Below are positions 8,723 to 16,042 of a stretch of 64,000 bases of DNA, piece by piece. Source of the DNA: Streptococcus parasanguinis (GTDB taxonomy: Bacteria > Bacillota > Bacilli > Lactobacillales > Streptococcaceae); assembly GCF_901875555.1 (NCBI RefSeq), contig NZ_CABFMD010000031.1, forward strand, positions 110,320 through 174,319, read 5' to 3'. Position numbers and translations under genes: made by a program. The number at the start of each line of letters is the position of its first letter. The first letter of the stretch is position 1. The notes below the pieces were generated by a model. The model was not told the DNA's origin. It searched no databases and was given only the letters and a program-made list of their open reading frames with translations.

Positions 8723-9346
8723 ATGAAGATTTTAGTCATCAATGGGCATCCAGATCCAGAAAGTTACTGTCAGGCAATTTTTCAAACAATTGTAAGCAAT
8801 TTGGACACAAGCCGGCATGAGATTAAAACTATTAGTCTCAATGAAGAAGACTTTGATCCGGTTCTTCGCTACGGTTATCGAAAGCGGATGGAGGAAGATT
8901 CCTTTATCCTTCGTTCTCAAGAATGGATCCAGTGGGCGGATCACCTGATCTTTGTCTATCCCATCTGGTGGAGTAGTATGCCGAGCCTTATGAAAGGCTG
9001 GATCGATCGGGTCTTTACACCGGGGATTGCCTACTCGGCCAATGATCAAGGAAGCTTCATCTGGAATTACCTTAGAGGCAAGCAATTCAAGAAGTTGCTT
9101 AAAGGAAAAACCGCCAGTATTTATGCGACCTCCATGGCGCCTACTTGGTGGTACAAGATTTTTTCAGGCCCTCTGAACGTTCCAGATAGTTATGGCATTT
9201 CTGTTTTGAAAAATGCTGTCTTGAATCATTGTGGAATTAAAACTAAGCGTGTGTGCATACTAGGTGAAGTCGGCCGGGATGTGAATACCGATAGCATGCG
9301 AGAGAAGCATCTCAAAAAGGTGTCAGCAGAAGTGAAGAAACTTTGA
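8723..9346 (+). CDS. NAD(P)H-dependent flavin oxidoreductase (flavodoxin-like fold)
   Basis: The 207-residue protein belongs to the NQO1/MdaB/KefF-like family, FMN- or FAD-dependent two-electron quinone or nitro reductases. It opens with MKILVINGHPDPES (first strand and phosphate loop) and carries the diagnostic IFVYPIWWSSMPSLMKGWID segment (about 74-93) and VFTPGIAY. A good AAGGAG site precedes the ATG. It is separated from its neighbours by about 90 bp on each side. A role in detoxifying quinones or electrophiles is a family-level inference. Confidence 0.88.
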   Translation: MKILVINGHPDPESYCQAIFQTIVSNLDTSRHEIKTISLNEEDFDPVLRYGYRKRMEEDSFILRSQEWIQWADHLIFVYPIWWSSMPSLMKGWIDRVFTPGIAYSANDQGSFIWNYLRGKQFKKLLKGKTASIYATSMAPTWWYKIFSGPLNVPDSYGISVLKNAVLNHCGIKTKRVCILGEVGRDVNTDSMREKHLKKVSAEVKKL

Positions 9347-9430
9347 TCCTGTTCTTGTCTTTAGTTGTGTTTTGAATCGGATTCAGTTAAACTATCAATA
9401 TAATCTATAAAAAAATAGGAATCGTCCAAT

Positions 9431-9784
9431 ATGCTGCTTTTTATCTATATGATCTATGTCATTTCTTCAATTTCAAAAATGAAAAGAGAAGGTCAAAGAG
9501 TTTCTATTTTTACTTATTTGATTGTTTATGGCCTATTGATTCTATCTTTGTTTATGCTTTATTTTAGTTTATTGTCATTTTTATTTAGCCCTTTGCCATT
9601 TTTTGGCTTTCTAGCTGCTCTTGCTATTGGCGGTATGATGCTGTCTCTTAAAATAATTATTACCATTCTTTTACTTTTGTTATCGCTCAGCCTATTCTTA
9701 GATAGTAAAAATAGTAATCCGGAAACGCCTCTCATTGATCATTGGTTACGATTGGGGGTTCATATTCTACTGATCATTATTTAA
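9431..9784 (+). CDS. Small hydrophobic membrane protein, unknown
   Basis: This 117-residue protein is almost entirely hydrophobic, with about three or four membrane segments (roughly 1-15, 27-52, 56-85 and a short C-terminal one). The ribosome site is weak (ATAGGA). It lies beside a second, frameshifted membrane gene at 9966, and the two could be remnants of one accessory cluster. No family is recognised. Confidence is moderate because of the weak start and lack of motifs. Confidence 0.5.
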   Translation: MLLFIYMIYVISSISKMKREGQRVSIFTYLIVYGLLILSLFMLYFSLLSFLFSPLPFFGFLAALAIGGMMLSLKIIITILLLLLSLSLFLDSKNSNPETPLIDHWLRLGVHILLIII

Positions 9785-9965
9785 GGCGAGAACTCCACTT
9801 TCAGTCCTGAATGTTTAGTTTTTTGTCCCTTGAGATTTGCAACCCACCAGAGGCGGAAGTGAAAAATCTTAAATGAAGGTATCCATTCAATGCACATTGA
9901 CGTAGTTATGGATTAGATTTATAATCTAGTTAGTTACATCTTTTCTAAATTAGGAGGACTTCTCT

Positions 9966-10381
9966 ATGCTAAAGCAGTTAAATGGTTTTAAAATGTTTTA
10001 TTTATTCTTCTTAGCTTTTTTCGTTATTGAAGTAATACTAGTTTTTTTGGTCTATCATTTACTCCTCTACTTAGTTGTCTCTGGTTTGATTTCTTATTTC
10101 TAGTTCTTGTTTTCCATCTTTGGTCTATCTTTTATAAAAAGAGAGAGTTCAAGTTTTTTCATCTAATCTTACAATTTTTGAGTGTCATTCTAGCATTTTT
10201 CATTTGGCTCATTCTCCAAGTGTCTTTTACAGATTCAGCTTATACCATAATCCCTCCAATCCATCATAATGCGGAGATACGAGGGAATTATGTTGAAATT
10301 CCCCATGGAGCGATCCCTATACGGAGTCGTGATTACTATGAACTGGTCAATCCCTTCATCATGAAGCTAGAAGTGAAATAA
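9966..10381 (+). pseudogene. Frameshifted small membrane protein gene
   Basis: The ATG at 9966 has a good AGGAGG site about 8 nt upstream and opens a frame of 45 codons (MLKQLNGFKMFYLFFLAFF...), ending at a TAG at 10101. A second frame then continues without stop from about 10082 (WFDFLFLVLVFHLWSIFYKK...) through further membrane helices to the TAA at 10381. It ends with a soluble tail containing YTIIPPIHHNAEIRGNY and IPHGAIPIRSRDYY. Joining the two frames gives a sensible protein of about 138 residues, so a single-base indel between about 10040 and 10100 is the simplest reading. The run of seven T at 10042-10048 is a suspect site. A genuine short N-terminal peptide is the alternative. Confidence 0.55.
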
Positions 10382-10418
10382 AGAGAATATGGATGGTAAA
10401 TCCATAGAAAGGAAATAT

Positions 10419-10889
10419 ATGTCACGCGAAACATCTACCATTTTAACAAATCTATGTCTGATCGAAGACTGTACAACGAATAAAGTAGTCCTCCAATACC
10501 GGTCACCTGAGCGCTACAAGAAATGGTCTGGTTATGCCTTTCCTGGAGGCCATATCGAAGAAGGAGAAAGTATTGCTGAATCCGTCATTCGTGAAGTCTA
10601 CGAAGAGACAGGACTTACAATTACAAATCCAAAACTGGTCGCAGTTAAAGACTGGGAGCCAGACGAGGGAGGCCGCTATATTGTCTTTTGCTACAAAGCG
10701 ACAGAATTTACAGGCCAGCTAAGATCGTCTGAAGAAGGAGAAGTTTCTTGGGTTGAGAAGGACCAATTAGAAAAGTTGGACTTATCCTACGACATGCTTC
10801 CTCTGCTGGAAGTGATGGAAGACTCAGACTTGTCTGAGTTTTATTATCGCAAACGGACAGACGATGATTGGGAAAAATTAAGATTTTAA
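10419..10889 (+). CDS. mutX: NUDIX hydrolase, 8-oxo-dGTP diphosphatase MutX/MutT type
   Basis: This enzyme hydrolyses 8-oxo-dGTP and so keeps oxidised guanine out of DNA. The 156-residue form starting at 10419 (AAAGGAAAT upstream) is preferred over the frame opening at 10389, which lacks a ribosome site and adds ten atypical residues. The NUDIX box is complete: the segment from GGHIEEGES to REVYEETG, about residues 44-64, carries the GX5EX7REUXEEXGU pattern. The ends RSSEEGEVSWV and TDDDWEKLRF match the streptococcal MutX family. It lies next to the AT-rich island, marking its left border. Confidence 0.92.
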   Translation: MSRETSTILTNLCLIEDCTTNKVVLQYRSPERYKKWSGYAFPGGHIEEGESIAESVIREVYEETGLTITNPKLVAVKDWEPDEGGRYIVFCYKATEFTGQLRSSEEGEVSWVEKDQLEKLDLSYDMLPLLEVMEDSDLSEFYYRKRTDDDWEKLRF

Positions 10890-11063
10890 GGATTTATTCA
10901 AATGATAAATTGTGGGTTATTAGAATTTTTAATAATGACAAAGATAAATATTGTAAATAGCTGTTTCAAAGTAAGAATAATATTGTCTATAAGATTCAAT
11001 TGTAAAAATTATTTAAGAACCAAACAACTTTTATAAGAAATATCAATAAATAAATATATATTA

Positions 11064-11091
11064 TTGACATTATCTAAAATAATGATAAAAT
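11064..11091 (+). promoter_or_regulatory. Promoter of the HTH-TPR regulator with internal inverted repeat
   Basis: A perfect -35 TTGACA (11064-11069) and -10 TAAAAT (11086-11091) are 16 bp apart. The spacer and -10 hold TTATC...GATAA (11070-11088), a possible autoregulatory operator. The 236-bp gap before the regulator is otherwise plain AT-rich sequence. Confidence 0.6.
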
Positions 11092-11125
11092 ACACCTGCG
11101 TAGATATGGATCAGGAGGTGGGAAA

Positions 11126-11995
11126 ATGACATTATTAGCAAGTCGATTTCGAAGTAGAAGATTAGAATTGAAGTTGTCTCAATCAGAATTAGCTGAGGGA
11201 ATCTGTAAACAGGGACAAATAAGTCGAATAGAAAAAGGAAAGTATAATCCTGGATCTGATATTCTTTATAAATTAGCTCAGAAACTTAACGTACCTATGG
11301 AATATTTTTTTGATGAGAATATTTTAGCGGATAGTTCTACGCTTGGAAATTTTATAGATTTATCAAAAAAATTATTAAATCAAAGAGATTATTTCTCTCT
11401 AAAGTATTTATATAATCTAGAAAAAGAAAAAAAACATAAACTTCCGTTGTATGATCAATCATACCTTTCATGGATAGAATCAATTATTCTTTTTCATTGT
11501 GATAATAAAAAAACGGAGGCTATAAAGAAGTTAGAAACATTATTAAATAAAATGTCAGAATCAGATAGAGATTATTTTATGTTTCTAAACAGTCTTCTTA
11601 ATTTCTATTCTTATATAGATTTAGAAAATGAAAAAATAAGTGGGGAAATGTATCAAAAAATCATAATCCCACTCGAAAAATCTAATATATCAATAATGGA
11701 GAATTTTGAATTATTAGTTAAAGTGCGTTATAATTACTGTCGATATTTATGGATAGATAATCAAATCAAAGAAGCAATTTCTGAAATTGTGAAAACAATC
11801 GATATTTGTAAAAAATTTAATCACTTTTATTTATTACCGGACTTATTCTGTTTATTAGGTAACGTAAGTGAAGGGTTTGCAAAAAAAGACGAAGTGAAAA
11901 AATATTTTAAATTATCTGAGACGTTGTATAGTTTATCTGGAAATGAGAAAATGGCACTAACTATAGAAAACTATATAAAAAATAACTTAATTTAA
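11126..11995 (+). CDS. HTH-TPR transcriptional regulator, RRNPP (PlcR/TprA-like) quorum-sensing type
   Basis: The 289-residue cytosolic regulator has an N-terminal XRE helix-turn-helix (about 7-62: LKLSQSELAEGICKQGQISRIEKG, with the core given here split as LKLSQSELAEGI and ISRIEKGKYNP). A long helical region of degenerate TPR-like repeats (about 75-285) follows. This length and layout match the PlcR/TprA branch of RRNPP regulators, which bind imported secreted peptides. AGGAGGTGG precedes the ATG. The coding sequence is very AT-rich, like the whole island to 15.7 kb. A small exported-peptide gene lies 198 bp downstream on the same strand, the expected partner. A MutR/Rgg-like regulator is the alternative family. 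Confidence 0.85.
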   Translation: MTLLASRFRSRRLELKLSQSELAEGICKQGQISRIEKGKYNPGSDILYKLAQKLNVPMEYFFDENILADSSTLGNFIDLSKKLLNQRDYFSLKYLYNLEKEKKHKLPLYDQSYLSWIESIILFHCDNKKTEAIKKLETLLNKMSESDRDYFMFLNSLLNFYSYIDLENEKISGEMYQKIIIPLEKSNISIMENFELLVKVRYNYCRYLWIDNQIKEAISEIVKTIDICKKFNHFYLLPDLFCLLGNVSEGFAKKDEVKKYFKLSETLYSLSGNEKMALTIENYIKNNLI

Positions 11996-12036
11996 TAATG
12001 TGGTTGCAATACAATTGTTTATGTATTTATCTACGG

Positions 12037-12061
12037 CCTCGCCTAAAGGCGAGGTTTTTTT
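12037..12061 (+). terminator. Strong terminator after the regulator
   Basis: The perfect 8-bp GC-rich stem CCTCGCCT / AGGCGAGG with a 2-nt loop is followed by TTTTTTT. It separates the regulator from the peptide gene, so the peptide needs its own promoter. Confidence 0.9.
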
Positions 12062-12134
12062 AGATATAATTATCATGTAAAGAAATAACTATAGTATATA
12101 ACTTTAAAAAATAACAAAAAAATAATATTAATTA

Positions 12135-12169
12135 TTGACAATGAATGCTTAAAGTGATACAATTCACTT
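12135..12169 (+). promoter_or_regulatory. Promoter of the small peptide gene with palindromic -10 operator
   Basis: There is a consensus -35 TTGACA (12135-12140), a 17-bp spacer and -10 TACAAT (12158-12163). The -10 lies exactly at the centre of the perfect 6-bp inverted repeat AAGTGA-TACAAT-TCACTT (12152-12169). A dimeric HTH regulator binding here would cover the -10, which is a repressor-type geometry. The regulator at 11126 is the obvious candidate. Confidence 0.7.
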
Positions 12170-12193
12170 GTAAAATGAAAGGGGTTACAAGTG

Positions 12194-12340
12194 ATGAAGA
12201 AGCTTTTTAGAAATATTTCAATTATGTTTAGTTTATTGTTATTTACTTTTGGTACTGTATATGTTTCTAATAAAGTAGAAGGTATAGATCCAGGAGTGAT
12301 ACATTCCAAAGACTTCTATGATAGGAATTTCAACAATTGA
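12194..12340 (+). CDS. Candidate secreted signalling peptide, 48 residues
   Basis: This short gene has AAAGGGG 9 nt upstream of the ATG; a GTG at 12191 is an alternative start. The product has a positively charged start (MKKLFRN), a hydrophobic core (about 8-25) and a polar C-terminal tail ending SKDFYDRNFNN. That is the shape of RRNPP pro-peptides (PapR, PhrA), which are exported, trimmed from the C-terminus and re-imported. It sits directly downstream of an HTH-TPR regulator, has its own strong promoter with an operator-like palindrome, and precedes a bacteriocin gene. The mature peptide cannot be defined. A small bacteriocin or immunity peptide is the alternative reading. Confidence 0.62.
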   Translation: MKKLFRNISIMFSLLLFTFGTVYVSNKVEGIDPGVIHSKDFYDRNFNN

Positions 12341-12389
12341 ATTTTCATCTATATTAATGAGTAATAAGAATATAGATAATTTTGTATGA

Positions 12390-12418
12390 TTGGAGCTGGT
12401 TATTATGTACAATATAAA
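12390..12418 (+). promoter_or_regulatory. Probable bacteriocin promoter
   Basis: There is a -35-like TTGGAG (12390-12395), a 17-bp spacer and -10 TATAAA (12413-12418). The spacer contains a quasi-palindrome centred on GTAC (12401-12417). The weak -35 fits a controlled promoter. No copy of the AAGTGA palindrome was seen here. Confidence 0.45.
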
Positions 12419-12461
12419 ATTTTAATTATTGCTAAGATTATAAGAAATTGAGGGAAATGCT

Positions 12462-12767
12462 ATGAATAAGATTTCTAAACTGTTAACGATTATCATATTA
12501 TCTGCAACTTTGTCGATCGCTTCAATTTCATATGCAGATAGAGTTATAGTACATGATGGTACTTGGGATTATGGTTATGGATGGAATAATGCATATTCTC
12601 ACTATAAGCATGACCATAAAAATCATGGTGCAAAGGTTGTGAATGCAAATAATGGAATTAAAAATTTTAGAAATGCTGGCCCTGGTGTTTGGGCTAAAGC
12701 ATCTATAGGGACTCTTTGGGATCCAGCAACATTTTACTATAATCCTTCCGGTTTTTACTCAAATTAA
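12462..12767 (+). CDS. Lactococcin 972 family bacteriocin
   Basis: The 101-residue precursor has a classical Sec signal peptide (1-25, ending SISYA) and a mature part of about 76 residues rich in Gly, Asn, Tyr and Trp. Conserved family blocks are visible: GTWDYGYGWNNAYSHYKH, HGAKVVNANNG, VWAKASIGTLWDPATFYYN and a C-terminal aromatic end. Lactococcin 972 is a non-modified Sec-secreted bacteriocin that blocks septum formation by binding lipid II. GAGGGAA precedes the ATG. The hairpin after the gene and the membrane protein plus ABC ATPase behind it are the standard immunity/export partners of this family. Confidence 0.93.
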   Translation: MNKISKLLTIIILSATLSIASISYADRVIVHDGTWDYGYGWNNAYSHYKHDHKNHGAKVVNANNGIKNFRNAGPGVWAKASIGTLWDPATFYYNPSGFYSN

Positions 12768-12837
12768 CGATTTTATTTGTTCTACAATATGTATTTGGTA
12801 TTCATAAGTTAGAATATCATGAATTTCATAGATAAGT

Positions 12838-12863
12838 AAGAGGAGGAGCACCCCTCCTCTTTT
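12838..12863 (+). terminator. Terminator/attenuator between bacteriocin and transporter genes
   Basis: The 9-bp stem AAGAGGAGG / CCTCCTCTT (6-nt loop) ends in a short T-run. It probably lets the bacteriocin be expressed more than the downstream membrane genes. Confidence 0.8.
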
Positions 12864-12915
12864 AAAAATTTTGTCGAATACATTAGGGTTGAGCTTTTTA
12901 AAAGCGAGGTACAGG

Positions 12916-14892
12916 ATGTATAGTAAGTTTAAAAAAATTTTATTAATTATTTCCTTTCTTTTGATTTGTTTAATTGGCTTGTTATTCATCAATACAAATG
13001 AAAACGAGATTTTTGCTGGTTTTAGAAATGTAATAGTTGTTGAAAAATCTCCTGTCGATTTTTCTGATAAAATTAATGAATTTGTAGCTAAAAACGATAT
13101 TGTTCTAGCAAGAAGAATTGTTGCTCCTGTCGATGAGTCTAACAAACAAATACAAAATACATATGTTCCAATTGGAGCCAAAAATTTACCTAAAGAGCTA
13201 AAGCAGCAAACGGATAATGAATTAATAGAAAATAGTTCATACAATACAGTTTATGTTGTTGTGAGTGGTTCTATGAATGCGGAGCAAGTAGCTGAAGGAT
13301 TATTGCAGCTTAATGCCACTGTTAGAGTTTTGCCAACTAATTATGAGACTTCTCTATTTCGATTACTATTGAATACTCCACAATCAGTATTGATCGTAAT
13401 TGGGATTTTAATTACCTATATCTCTTTAATACTAGCTCAACAAGTTTCTGGCATGAAAGAGGTTGGAATATTAAGAGTTTCTGGCAAAGGAAAGCATGCG
13501 ATTGCTATAGAACAAACAAAAAACGATAGTATTTTTATCTTATGTTTATTGATATGTTCTATACTTGGTATTGTTAGTACATTAATCATTTTAAGAAAAT
13601 TTTCGATTCTAGCTCTGTTGATAATCTTAGTACCAGTGTTTGTTTGGGCCTTATTAATATTTATCGTTAATTTTTTTCTTTCACATTGTTTTTATTATAT
13701 TCTTCAACACCAACCAATTATTTTATCAATTAAAGGAAAGGCTCCGCTAGGTTTCATCTTTGTTATGACGATCCTAATACAGCTATTTACTTTATTTTCT
13801 GTTATGTTCTGTGTTTATGGAATGATTTCAATAACTAAAGAAGTTGAATCGTTAGAGGTAGGAAAAAGTCATTGGCAAAGGAATGCTGAATATTATGAGA
13901 TAACTTCTTTAGAAGATGGCGACAGTGTTTCACAAGATCAAAAAGAAAAATTTTTTAATGAGTTATCTGACAACACTACGATTATTTATAGAAACGACAT
14001 GTTAGATAATATGTTGATTTCGAACAAAGATAATAAGAATTTCGAACCAACTTCAGATTATTCTTCAAATGTAATTTATGTTAATGCTAACTACGTTGCA
14101 GTAAATAAAATTAAGTTATCTGACTCAGCAAAATTATTTCTAAAAGATATGAAAACATATGATAAAATGATTTTAATTCCAAATCGTTATCAAAATATAT
14201 TTGATCAATTAAAGAATAAATGGGAGTATTTTGAGAAAAGGGGATTTTCATCTAAGGAAACATTAGTCGAAGATACCCAACCAAATTCCAAAATTGCTAG
14301 TTTCATATACGAAGGTGGTGATTTGTTTACTTATCCAGTTTACTCTTTAATTGGGAGGCAATTTTCCAATGAAGCAATGGTCCATGATCCAATTATTGTT
14401 GTGGAAAAACCTAACTATGCTTTATTGCCAACCTCGTTCTTAATAGTTAACCATTCTGAAAAAGTAACTACGTTAATTCGAAAATATAAATTGACAGCTT
14501 CCTTCGGTTCACTTACTAGTGGATTATTATCTATTGAGAAAAGAATTGATATGATAGTAACAAGAAAATACTTTTTACTTGCTACGACTGTTTTAAGTAT
14601 TACTACCTCATTTTTATTATTCATTTTGATGAATAGTATTTATTTTTATCAAGAAAGGAGGACACATTTTATAGAACGTTTGGCTGGGAAAAACCAATTA
14701 TGTATTCATCGAGTTTATCTTGGATTACTTATTACGTGCTTTACTCTAATTGGTATTTGTACAATTGTTTTAAGATTTTCATTTTTACTAATATTAGTAC
14801 CGTTTGTATACTTATTATTGTTGCTTATCGTATTTGCATTTCAATTAATTAAAGAGAAAAGAGTAAATATTTTATTTCTAAAAGGAGCTTAA
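12916..14892 (+). CDS. Bacteriocin-associated integral membrane protein (lactococcin 972 immunity/transport)
   Basis: The large membrane protein has 658 residues from the ATG at 12916, where GAGG is well spaced; the frame is open upstream from a TTG at 12871. One N-terminal membrane helix (about 7-27) is followed by an external domain of about 115 residues and a block of four helices (about 150-310). A second external domain of about 230 residues follows, and the protein ends in three helices. The alternation resembles FtsX/MacB-like permeases and the seven-helix protein always found beside lactococcin 972 genes. It is coupled to the ATPase 1 bp downstream. Whether it exports the toxin or protects the producer is not settled for the family. 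Confidence 0.85.
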   Translation: MYSKFKKILLIISFLLICLIGLLFINTNENEIFAGFRNVIVVEKSPVDFSDKINEFVAKNDIVLARRIVAPVDESNKQIQNTYVPIGAKNLPKELKQQTDNELIENSSYNTVYVVVSGSMNAEQVAEGLLQLNATVRVLPTNYETSLFRLLLNTPQSVLIVIGILITYISLILAQQVSGMKEVGILRVSGKGKHAIAIEQTKNDSIFILCLLICSILGIVSTLIILRKFSILALLIILVPVFVWALLIFIVNFFLSHCFYYILQHQPIILSIKGKAPLGFIFVMTILIQLFTLFSVMFCVYGMISITKEVESLEVGKSHWQRNAEYYEITSLEDGDSVSQDQKEKFFNELSDNTTIIYRNDMLDNMLISNKDNKNFEPTSDYSSNVIYVNANYVAVNKIKLSDSAKLFLKDMKTYDKMILIPNRYQNIFDQLKNKWEYFEKRGFSSKETLVEDTQPNSKIASFIYEGGDLFTYPVYSLIGRQFSNEAMVHDPIIVVEKPNYALLPTSFLIVNHSEKVTTLIRKYKLTASFGSLTSGLLSIEKRIDMIVTRKYFLLATTVLSITTSFLLFILMNSIYFYQERRTHFIERLAGKNQLCIHRVYLGLLITCFTLIGICTIVLRFSFLLILVPFVYLLLLLIVFAFQLIKEKRVNILFLKGA

Positions 14893-14893
14893 T

Positions 14894-15529
14894 ATGATCG
14901 AATTAAGAAATATAAATAAAGGATTCGATAACCGTATTGTTCTAGAGAATTTAAATTATAATTTTTATGAAGGGAATTCTTATGCTCTGATAGGTGCGTC
15001 TGGTGCTGGAAAAACCACATTACTAAATATTATTGGTAAATTAGAAGAAGCTGATTCTGGAGAAATAATTGTAAATGATATTAATCTAAATAATATTAAA
15101 GAAAAGGATTATTTCAAAAATTATCTTAGTTATTTGTTTCAAAATTTTGGTCTTATCGAAAATAAGTCGATTCAAGAAAACTTAATGTTGGCTTTTATTG
15201 GAGAAAAAATAAGCAAGTTGGAAATGCAAAAGAAAATGAATGAAGCTTTAAAAAGAGTTCATCTTGATGTAAATCTAAATCGTAAAATATATACTCTTTC
15301 AGGAGGAGAAGCTCAACGTGTAGCTCTAGCTAAAACAATTTTAAAAGATTCACCAATTATATTAGCAGATGAACCAACTGCATCTGTAGATCAAAAAAAT
15401 AGTGAAGAAATAATAGAATTAATATTGAGCTTAAAGAAAGAAAATAAAATTATAATTATAGCTACTCACTCTCCTGACATCTATAACCAAGTTGATCATA
15501 TTTTAGAAATAAAAGGTGAACAAAAATGA
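14894..15529 (+). CDS. ABC transporter ATP-binding protein, lactococcin 972 type
   Basis: The 211-residue MacB/LolD-type ATPase has Walker A GASGAGKT (about 35-42), a Q-loop in SYLFQNFGLIENKS, a perfect signature LSGGEAQRVALA, Walker B IILADEPTASVD and the switch His in ATHSPD. AAAGGAG lies 8 nt before the ATG. It starts 1 bp after the membrane protein and overlaps the next small gene by 4 bp, so the three form one translation unit. It presumably powers the 12916 permease in bacteriocin immunity or export. Confidence 0.92.
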   Translation: MIELRNINKGFDNRIVLENLNYNFYEGNSYALIGASGAGKTTLLNIIGKLEEADSGEIIVNDINLNNIKEKDYFKNYLSYLFQNFGLIENKSIQENLMLAFIGEKISKLEMQKKMNEALKRVHLDVNLNRKIYTLSGGEAQRVALAKTILKDSPIILADEPTASVDQKNSEEIIELILSLKKENKIIIIATHSPDIYNQVDHILEIKGEQK

Positions 15530-15711
15530 AATTTAATTATACAAATATATTGCTACAGTTAATCATCTTTATAAATTCTTCTTTTATCATATTGACACAA
15601 ATGAACAATGTTAGACAGCCTGTTAAAATATTGATTCAATTCATTTGTTTATTGAGTTTTTTATCTACTGTAATTAACTTCTATAATTATTTAAAAGTAG
15701 ATAAAGATTAA
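15526..15711 (+). CDS. 61-residue membrane protein of the bacteriocin operon
   Basis: The start overlaps the ATPase stop (ATGA), so translation is coupled. The product has two hydrophobic helices (about 6-24 and 35-53) with a short polar loop and charged ends. Its size and position suggest an immunity or accessory subunit of the transporter. No family is recognised; the function is inferred from operon position only. Confidence 0.65.
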   Translation: MKFNYTNILLQLIIFINSSFIILTQMNNVRQPVKILIQFICLLSFLSTVINFYNYLKVDKD

Positions 15712-15740
15712 CATGATTGAAAATTAAGATTTTAAACAAA

Positions 15741-15766
15741 GAGCTAGAAATATCTAGTTCTTTTTT
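15741..15766 (+). terminator. Terminator of the bacteriocin operon
   Basis: The 8-bp stem GAGCTAGA / TCTAGTTC is followed by TTTTTT. It marks the right end of the AT-rich island. Confidence 0.75.
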
Positions 15767-15816
15767 ATCTTCAAAGATAAAATGTGCCTAAAGCATTGAG
15801 AATGTTCCATTCGTGC

Positions 15817-15847
15817 TTGAATCTGCTTTAAAAAAGTACTATAGTAT
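15817..15847 (+). promoter_or_regulatory. Promoter of the second ABC operon
   Basis: A -35 TTGAAT (15817-15822) and -10 TATAGT (15840-15845) are separated by 17 bp. The -10 lies in the perfect palindrome TACTATAGTA (15838-15847), a possible operator. Confidence 0.6.
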
Positions 15848-15901
15848 AAGCATAAAATACAATTGTAATCTTTCATACTGTGAATAGAAAGAAGGCAAGA
15901 T

Positions 15902-16042
15902 ATGAAATTACAATTTAGAATCCTTATAGGAATTTGCTTCTTGATCGGTGCCTTAGTCTTTGCCTTTCAAAAGGAATGGTTATACGCTTTGCTGTTGCTT
16001 TTAGTTGGGGCTTCTTACCTTTATAAAGGAGTGCGTCGATGA
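15902..16042 (+). CDS. 46-residue membrane peptide, first gene of the ABC operon
   Basis: This small frame has GAAGG upstream and encodes two short hydrophobic helices (about 5-22 and 26-41) joined by QKEW and ending in YKGVRR. Its TGA stop overlaps the start of the ATPase gene (ATGA), so it is translationally coupled and likely real. Such peptides can be transporter subunits or serve mainly to set ATPase translation. No family was recognised. Confidence 0.6.
   Translation: MKLQFRILIGICFLIGALVFAFQKEWLYALLLLLVGASYLYKGVRR

Noticed and set aside
12073-12309. 78-codon minus-strand frame opposite the small peptide gene
   Set aside because: It covers the terminator-promoter region and the peptide gene, with no ribosome site; the plus-strand peptide has better signals.
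12387-12452. 21-codon frame MIGAGYYVQYK... between the peptide and bacteriocin genes
   Set aside because: No ribosome site, and it overlaps the predicted bacteriocin promoter.
12462-12767. Lantibiotic or double-glycine bacteriocin
   Set aside because: The precursor has a Sec signal peptide and lactococcin-972 blocks, no Cys, no GG leader, and no modification enzyme nearby.
12759-13244. 161-codon minus-strand frame at the start of the bacteriocin membrane protein
   Set aside because: It is antisense to a recognised gene and contains no motif.
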